Positions 54,051-58,509 of a DNA stretch of 58,509 nucleotides are shown here, piece by piece. The notes below the pieces were generated by a model. The model was not told where the DNA came from, did no database searches, and saw only the letters and a list, made by a program, of their open reading frames with translations. The DNA is from Kordiimonas gwangyangensis DSM 19435 = JCM 12864 (GTDB taxonomy: Bacteria > Pseudomonadota > Alphaproteobacteria > Sphingomonadales > Kordiimonadaceae). Location: the NCBI RefSeq assembly GCF_000375545.1, contig NZ_AQXF01000004.1, forward strand, positions 191,967 through 250,475, written 5' to 3'. A program made the translations under genes and the position numbers. Numbering within the stretch: the first letter of the stretch is position 1; each line of letters begins with the position of its first letter.

Positions 54051-54075
54051 AGCGCCAAAAAGGCGCTTTTTTTTG
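54051..54075. terminator. Terminator downstream of the NTF2-like gene
   Basis: AGCGCC (54051-54056), loop AAAAA, GGCGCT (54062-54067), flanked by A- and T-runs on both sides. It can work in both directions and separates dnaN from the dnaA-side genes on the minus strand. Confidence 0.75.
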
Positions 54076-54188
54076 GGGACAGGAATCGAAGGAAAACAGC
54101 CGAGTCGCGCCCGTGAAAAATAGGGCTCGGATTATGCCAAGCGCGGGGCGCGCAATTCGCTGTTTTTTACGTTGCCAGGTCGTTCGGC

Positions 54189-54527
54189 TCAGGCGGGTGA
54201 AAAGCCCATAACGGTGCGAATAAGGCCATCCTCAACTTCAAACACGGCAACCATCTCGATGGGTTCCGTCGCCACGCCATGAATGAGCTCATGGTCGAAT
54301 ATCTTGTTGCCCATGACGATGCGGTTCACCAGTTCCGCGCGCAGGCCTTTCTTGTTGAAGCGCTGGTCGCGGTAGAAGGCGCCGAAGGCTTCTTTGCCTT
54401 CAATCACAGCTTCACCTGAGGGTGGGCGTACCACGCGCACGTCGTCGCTGAAGAAGGACAGGAAACGCTCAAGGTCGCGGGCGTTATAGGCGTCAAACTG
54501 GCCTTGGACGAGATCAAGCGGGCTCAT
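54189..54527 (-). CDS. NTF2-like/SnoaL-fold small protein between dnaN and dnaA
   Basis: 112 residues. The NTF2-like cone fold is recognisable: DLVQGQFDAYNARDLERFLS, FFSDDVRVVRPPSGEAVIEG, FGAFYRDQRFNKKG, HELIHGVATEPIEMVAVFEV. Members are ketosteroid-isomerase-like enzymes or binding proteins; no catalytic set is clear. It lies 81 bases after the dnaA stop on the same strand, in the dnaA-dnaN interval where most bacteria have only a short spacer. Confidence 0.8.
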   Translation of the reverse strand: MSPLDLVQGQFDAYNARDLERFLSFFSDDVRVVRPPSGEAVIEGKEAFGAFYRDQRFNKKGLRAELVNRIVMGNKIFDHELIHGVATEPIEMVAVFEVEDGLIRTVMGFSPA

Positions 54528-54608
54528 GGCATTGCTCTTGTGGTGAAGGGGAGGAAAAAGGCAGCACCGCGCGGTACTGCCTTTAATCGTTACAATCGCT
54601 TTGCTGTA

Positions 54609-56030
54609 TTAGCCCTCAAGCAGGCGACCAAGGCGGGCAAGGTCGTCATCAAGCTGGCTATCGTCGCGGCGCAAGTCTTCGATCTTCCTCACCGCGTGCA
54701 TCACCGTCGTATGGTCACGACCACCAAAACGGCGACCGATTTCGGGCAGGCTACGGCTGGTGAGCTGCTTTGAGAGATACATGGCGATCTGGCGCGGGCG
54801 GGCAATGTTGCGCGCGCGGCGCTCGGACAGCATCTCGGCAAGGCGCAGGTTGAAATAGTCCGCCACGGTGCGCTGGATCTCATCAATCGTCAGCTTGCGG
54901 TCATTGGCGCGAATGAGGTCCTGCAGCACGTCGCGGGTCATGTCCATGGTGATCGGACGGCCCACAAGCGTACCGTATGCCAGCACGCGATTGAGCGCGC
55001 CTTCAAGCTCACGCACGTTTGAGGTGATGCGGCGGGCAAGGAACTCAAGCACCTCAGCGGGTACGGGCACCGACCGCGTTTGCTCGGCCTTCGACTGCAG
55101 GATACCAAGACGCAGTTCATAGTCTGTCGGGTGGATATCTGCCACAAGGCCCCAACCCAGACGGCTGATGATGCGGTCCTGAATGCCTTCAAGGTCGGTC
55201 GGCGAGCGGTCAGCCGTGATCACCACCTGGCAGCGATTGTCCACAAGCGCGTTGAAGGTATGGAAAAACTCTTCCTGCGTGCTTTCCTTGTTGGCGATGA
55301 ACTGCACGTCATCAACCATCAGCAGGTCTACCGCGCGGAACTTCTGCTTGAAGGCATGGGTGTCCTTGAAGCGAAGTGCTGCGATAAACTCGAACATGAA
55401 TTTCTCAGCCGAGATATAGACCACACGTTTTTGCGGGTCACGGCGTTTTACTTCCCACGCCAGTGCGTGCATGAGGTGGGTTTTACCAAGCCCGACACCA
55501 CCGTGCAGGAACAGCGGGTTAAACGCCACATCATCGGATTCGGAAATGCGTTTTGCGGCCGCATAGGCCAGCTCGTTCGACTTGCCGACGACAAAGCTGT
55601 CGAAGGTATATTTCGGGTCAAGCGCCGAGCCTTCGTCCGTGCGCATGCTGATACCGGCTTCCGCCGGTTCAGCGGGCACGGTCTCAGCCGGTGCTGCAGT
55701 CTCTGGCGTGCCTGTCATGGATTTTGGCGCCAGACGGATCGTCAGTGCTTTGACGCGGGCGTCTTCGCTGGCGAAAAAGTCCTGCAGGCGCGGCGCATAG
55801 TGCCGCTGTATCCAGTCGCGTACAAATTTTGTCGGTGCTGTCAGCTCAGCCGTGCCGCCGTCGATGCCATTGAAGCCCAACTGGCCCAGCCATGTCGTGA
55901 AAGCATGATGGCCGAATTCGCGCTTGAACTTTTCGCAGACCCGTGGCCATGGCGAACTGTCGCGTGTATCGGACATTACGGATGCAACCCCCCCGGTGGC
56001 CCCCATTTCACTTCGCTCCCTCTCAGACAT
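54609..56030 (-). CDS. dnaA: Chromosomal replication initiator DnaA
   Basis: 473 residues from the ATG at 56030 (AAGGGGG eleven bases ahead). ATGs at 56006 (GGGAG ahead) and 55976 are alternatives; the 40 extra codons before 56030 do not resemble DnaA. Domain I starts PWPRVCEKFKREFGHHAFTT; the AAA+ domain has FLHGGVGLGKTHLMHALAWE (Walker A), VDLLMVDDVQFIANKE (Walker B) and DRIISRLGWGLVADI; domain IV has LPEIGRRFGGRDHTTVMHAV, the DnaA-box-binding signature. It opens oriC. The gene follows rpsT on the same strand. Confidence 0.98.
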   Translation of the reverse strand: MSERERSEMGATGGVASVMSDTRDSSPWPRVCEKFKREFGHHAFTTWLGQLGFNGIDGGTAELTAPTKFVRDWIQRHYAPRLQDFFASEDARVKALTIRLAPKSMTGTPETAAPAETVPAEPAEAGISMRTDEGSALDPKYTFDSFVVGKSNELAYAAAKRISESDDVAFNPLFLHGGVGLGKTHLMHALAWEVKRRDPQKRVVYISAEKFMFEFIAALRFKDTHAFKQKFRAVDLLMVDDVQFIANKESTQEEFFHTFNALVDNRCQVVITADRSPTDLEGIQDRIISRLGWGLVADIHPTDYELRLGILQSKAEQTRSVPVPAEVLEFLARRITSNVRELEGALNRVLAYGTLVGRPITMDMTRDVLQDLIRANDRKLTIDEIQRTVADYFNLRLAEMLSERRARNIARPRQIAMYLSKQLTSRSLPEIGRRFGGRDHTTVMHAVRKIEDLRRDDSQLDDDLARLGRLLEG

Positions 56031-56507
56031 CGGGCAATCAACCCCCTTGTTCACTAGATACATTTCTGTTGTCTTGCCCGACAAATGGACCAACAGCTTC
56101 CCTCGGCTGCAAACACATTTGCAGCGGTGCTGGCATGCATATGATCCCAAAAACTGGTCCTATGCGCCGGCTAGGGCACTGATGGTCCCGTTCTCTCATT
56201 TTTTAAAGCGGTGGCGTGATCCCAGCACAATAGCTATCGCTCTGCAAACTCTAGCAATCCCTGGGGCCTGAACCACATTCGGGCTACTCTCTCGAGGAGA
56301 AGGTTGGGCACCCGACCGGCCCACCGCGTAAGGATGGAATTTACAGTCCAGCCCCCTCACGCTCAACCGATTCATTCGCTTGACAGCAATTAAATTCACA
56401 GCCCTATGGCGCGATTCAGAGGGGCACACAAGATATTGATTGAAGGGTCAATATGGCTCCCGGCGTCCCACTTTTGTTCCTGAAGGGTCTGGGAACATTC
56501 GGGCAAC
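56031..56507 (-). promoter_or_regulatory. Gene-free region between rpsT terminator and dnaA
   Basis: About 480 bases that must hold the dnaA promoter and leader. No TTATCCACA-type DnaA boxes were seen, so it is not an obvious oriC. A hairpin GGTTGG-GCAC-CCGACC (56303-56318) and, on the minus strand, a tRNA-Tyr-like stretch (GGACTGTAAATTCC) stand out. TTGACC near 56444 on the minus strand is a possible -35. Confidence 0.35.
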
Positions 56508-56540
56508 AAAAAAAGCCGCATCCGGGGATGCAGCTTTTTC
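56508..56540 (-). terminator. rpsT: rpsT terminator
   Basis: On the minus strand GCTGCATC and GATGCGGC pair (one mismatch) around a CCCG loop and are followed by eight T. Placed 64 bases past the rpsT stop. Confidence 0.85.
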
Positions 56541-56603
56541 AACTCTCTCACACGCTCCCCTAAGGGGCGAATCGGAGGCGCGACGTTCGCGCGCCAGCGA
56601 TAA

Positions 56604-56867
56604 TTATGCGAGTGCTTTTACGCGAGCCGACAGACGGGAAACTTTGCGCGCAGCGGTCTTCTTGTGAATAACGCCTTTGGTAACGCCGCGCATGATTTCC
56701 GGCTGTGCATTCTTGAGGGCTTCGCCAGCAGCGTCTTTGTTGCCAGAAGCAATCGCTTCCTCAACCTTGCGAACGAAGGTACGGATGCGGCTTACGCGCG
56801 ACTTGTTTACAAGGCGACGGGTTTCGTTCTGACGAATACGCTTCTTGGCTTGCAGTGAATTTGCCAT
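56604..56867 (-). CDS. rpsT: 30S ribosomal protein S20
   Basis: 87 residues from the ATG at 56867: begins [20 protein letters not shown], a typical S20 start, then helical [20 protein letters not shown] and [20 protein letters not shown]. It binds 16S rRNA in the small-subunit body. An upstream frame of 30 codons is not part of S20. A sigma-70-type promoter is visible at 56993-57021 and a strong terminator at 56508. Confidence 0.98.
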   Translation of the reverse strand: MANSLQAKKRIRQNETRRLVNKSRVSRIRTFVRKVEEAIASGNKDAAGEALKNAQPEIMRGVTKGVIHKKTAARKVSRLSARVKALA

Positions 56868-56992
56868 GTCTTTTTTAACCTTTTTCGGACCCGCGCCCCG
56901 TTTATCGTCCGGCGCTCTAGTGTCCTTGCTTCTTCTGTTTGTCCGGGCGGCCAGCAAACTTCCGGTCAGCCACGTATGAATTCGAGGTCGGG

Positions 56993-57021
56993 TCTATATA
57001 CCGCTTCCGGGCCCGCGTCAA
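56993..57021 (-). promoter_or_regulatory. Sigma-70-type promoter of rpsT
   Basis: On the minus strand TTGACG (57016-57021) and TATAGA (56993-56998) are separated by 17 bases. The leader to the rpsT ATG is about 120 bases, room enough for S20 autoregulation, though no structure was solved. Confidence 0.65.
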
Positions 57022-57101
57022 TAGCGGAAGGCCAGAAAACCGAAGCGAAAACTCAAGAGAAAACTTGGGGGTTCACCGGCCTTGACCTGCCTCGTGTGCC
57101 A

Positions 57102-57878
57102 TCAGCAGTTTTTGAACTGCGGCTGGCGTTTCTCGATGAAGGCATTCATGCCCTCTTTCTGGTCTTCCGTCGCGAAGAGCGAATGGAAGGCACGACGCTC
57201 GAAAAGCAGGCCTTCTGCAAGGCTTGTCTCAAGCGCACGGTTGGTTGCTTCCTTCGCCAGCGCCACGCTTGGGCCGGAAAGGCCCGCGATGCCACTCGCC
57301 ACTTCCATGGCCTTATCAAGAAGGTCATCGACGGAAACAATGCGGCTGATGAGGCCGGAACGTTCCGCCTCGGTCGCGTCCATCATGCGGCCGGTGAGCA
57401 TCATATCCATCGCTTTTGACTTGCCAACAAGGCGTGTCAGGCGCTGCGAGCCACCGATTCCCGGAATGACGCCCAGCTTGATTTCAGGCTGGCCGAATTT
57501 GGCGTTTTCAGCGGCGATGATGAAATCGCACGCCATCGCGATCTCGCAGCCACCGCCAAGCGCATAGCCGGATACGGCTGCGATGACAGGCTTGCGAACC
57601 CGCGCGAATACACTGTTGATGCCGCCGAACAGGTCGCTTTTCGCAACGTCGGCGAATGTCAGTTCCGACATTTCCTTGATGTCAGCGCCTGCGGCAAATG
57701 CCTTTTCGCTGCCCGTGACAACAATTGCACCCACTTCTTCATCTGCATCAAGCGCCAGAAGCGCCTCACCCAGTTCCCCCAGAAGCTTGCTGTTGAGCGC
57801 GTTAAGCGCATCGGGGCGGTTGAACGTGATCAGTCCAACACCTTCCTGCTTGTCGAGCAGAATCGTTTCAAAAGTCAT
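57102..57878 (-). CDS. Enoyl-CoA hydratase/isomerase
   Basis: 258 residues, typical crotonase length. Oxyanion-hole and catalytic regions are present: [19 protein letters not shown], then [20 protein letters not shown], then [20 protein letters not shown] with both Glu of true hydratases (GGGCEIAM and [11 protein letters not shown]). It hydrates trans-2-enoyl-CoA in beta-oxidation. The order mutM-echA-rpsT-dnaA is common in alphaproteobacteria, so its place is conserved and not a sign of transfer. Confidence 0.96.
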   Translation of the reverse strand: MTFETILLDKQEGVGLITFNRPDALNALNSKLLGELGEALLALDADEEVGAIVVTGSEKAFAAGADIKEMSELTFADVAKSDLFGGINSVFARVRKPVIAAVSGYALGGGCEIAMACDFIIAAENAKFGQPEIKLGVIPGIGGSQRLTRLVGKSKAMDMMLTGRMMDATEAERSGLISRIVSVDDLLDKAMEVASGIAGLSGPSVALAKEATNRALETSLAEGLLFERRAFHSLFATEDQKEGMNAFIEKRQPQFKNC

Positions 57879-57982
57879 TAATCAGCCTTATTTTTGCTCC
57901 GACCTCGGTCGAGACTCCTACTGCTGTTCAGGCAGTTTGAAAAGACCTTTATGGAAAGCCTGCCGGGCTTCGCCATATATGG

Positions 57983-58375
57983 TCATTCTACGGGTTCTAG
58001 CCGCAAGATAATGCGATGCTCAGGCGCGCCTTCTTCAGGTTTTGTGAAGACGAGGCGATTCTCTTCCCGCGAGCAGGTGAGACGCTGAGACTCCGTCACG
58101 CATGCCCAGCCAAGGCCGGTGAGCGCCGCCTCATAGGCTTTGGCCGCCTCTTCCGCTGTGCCGGACAGCATGAGCGTAAACTCGGCCACGGTGCCGGACG
58201 GCGTGTCGAAAATCATCGGCTCACCTTCGAACGCTGTGACCATCTCAAGCTGCGGCACGTCAGGCAAGCCTTCTAGGAACACGTCCTCAGCCAGCACAAA
58301 ACCACCGCACAAAACCCGCACACTTACCGCACAGATCAGGGCCGTTTTTGCACACTTGGTGCTCAGGATTCGCAC
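57983..58375 (-). CDS. Small secreted protein of unknown function
   Basis: 130 residues from the GTG at 58375 (AGGAG eight bases upstream); the frame is open further but then overlaps mutM out of frame. N-terminal hydrophobic ALICAVSVRVLCGGFVLA looks like a signal peptide. The mature part (AFEGEPMIFDTPSGTVAEFT, EEAAKAYEAALTGLGWACV) is a compact alpha/beta unit found downstream of mutM in relatives. The 11-bp repeats at 58305-58337 lie in its signal-coding part. Function is not known. Confidence 0.65.
   Translation of the reverse strand: MRILSTKCAKTALICAVSVRVLCGGFVLAEDVFLEGLPDVPQLEMVTAFEGEPMIFDTPSGTVAEFTLMLSGTAEEAAKAYEAALTGLGWACVTESQRLTCSREENRLVFTKPEEGAPEHRIILRLEPVE
58305..58337. repeat. Second triplet of 11-bp CCGCACA repeats
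   Basis: Units CCGCACAAAAC (58305), CCGCACACTTA (58316) and CCGCACAGATC (58327) run head to tail at exactly 11 bp. Weaker units start at 58348 (TTGCACACTTG) and 58370 (TCGCACAGATT), near the same 11-bp phase. The first and third-type units also occur at 1239-1289. Confidence 0.6.
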
Positions 58376-58397
58376 AGATTTTGCTCCTAGTTCTGGC

Positions 58398-58509
58398 CTA
58401 GCTCTGGCAAGTGTCGCAGTAGAAACTGGACCGGCCCTGCTGGACGATTCGGCCAACCGTACCACCGCAGCCCTCACGCAAACAAGCTTCGCCTTCACGG
58501 CCATAAGCC
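58398..58509 (-). CDS. mutM: Formamidopyrimidine-DNA glycosylase, C-terminal zinc finger only
   Basis: The last 37 codons of MutM (Fpg), cut by the window edge. The zinc finger reads [20 protein letters not shown], then [15 protein letters not shown]: four Cys and the Arg of the beta-hairpin that holds DNA. The enzyme removes 8-oxoguanine with its N-terminal proline, which lies outside. The stop is 22 bases before the next gene's GTG. Confidence 0.93.
   Translation of the reverse strand, partial: AYGREGEACLREGCGGTVGRIVQQGRSSFYCDTCQS

Noticed and set aside
55080-56057. 325-codon plus-strand frame opposite dnaA
   Set aside because: Shadow frame; residues show no family and dnaA is certain.
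56031-56150. 40-residue N-terminal extension of DnaA
   Set aside because: Cys-rich, unlike any DnaA domain I; a better start with an RBS follows.
56300-56370. A functional tRNA-Tyr gene
   Set aside because: No acceptor stem, no CCA and no standard T-loop; kept only as an observation.
56031-56507. Origin of replication next to dnaA
   Set aside because: No cluster of TTATCCACA-type boxes or AT-rich unwinding segment was seen.

Overview
This 58.5-kb window reads as a chromosomal segment of a free-living, probably marine or aquatic alphaproteobacterium. The right end carries mutM, a small secreted protein, an enoyl-CoA hydratase, rpsT, dnaA, dnaN, recF and gyrB, all on the minus strand. This order around dnaA is common in Alphaproteobacteria. 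The many TonB-dependent receptors, the bufferin operon and the singlet-oxygen-type photolyase/fatty-acid cluster fit that group. A Kordiimonas-like genus is my best guess, but it is not shown by the sequence. No tRNA, rRNA or CRISPR array was recognised.

Left part (1-5.9 kb): the 3' part of a gabT-like aminotransferase; a divergent pair of a LysR regulator and a small carboxymuconolactone-decarboxylase-like protein; then a copper-type bufferin operon (YHS protein, DUF2282 precursor peptide, DUF692/MNIO enzyme, DUF2063 partner, DoxX membrane protein) behind an ECF-like promoter. 5.9-11.9 kb (minus strand): an S41 peptidase lipoprotein, an OmpR-type regulator with its histidine kinase, a DJ-1/PfpI protein and a metallo-beta-lactamase-fold protein. 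12.1-15.3 kb: a membrane-anchored ToxR-like regulator with repeats, behind a Fur-box-like palindrome, followed by a secreted amidohydrolase.

15.5-23.7 kb: two convergent operons matching the photooxidative-stress (RpoE/ChrR-type) gene set: FAD oxidoreductase, DUF1365, cyclopropane-fatty-acid synthase family methyltransferase, GPH-type transporter and DUF3833 lipoprotein, facing an Fe-S photolyase, SDR and DUF6134 protein. The sigma factor and anti-sigma factor are not in the window. 23.8-31.7 kb: an IclR-controlled catabolic island (CoA-transferase, citryl-CoA-lyase-like protein, TonB receptor, WrbA, VOC protein, alpha/beta hydrolase, orphan LeuD-like swivel subunit). Perfect 13-bp palindromes lie in both of its control regions. 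This is the best candidate here for an undescribed pathway.

31.7-40.2 kb: a FecI/FecR-type surface-signalling system. A TonB receptor with an STN signalling domain is followed by an alpha/beta hydrolase and a membrane-anchored serine hydrolase. An ECF sigma factor, a FecR-like anti-sigma factor and a TPR protein diverge from it. 40.3-45.6 kb: an ATPase-less MacB/FtsX permease and a second, paralogous serine hydrolase divergent from a TetR regulator with a duplicated operator.

45.6-49.0 kb: a low-GC acquired island (polysaccharide-deacetylase-like protein and two acetyltransferase-fold proteins). It is bracketed by two similar IS-end-like remnants in the same orientation. 49.0-58.5 kb: gyrB-recF-dnaN-dnaA-rpsT and neighbours, with an unusual NTF2-like gene between dnaN and dnaA. 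An unexplained 11-bp phased repeat (CCGCACA plus four variable bases) occurs as triplets at both ends of the window.
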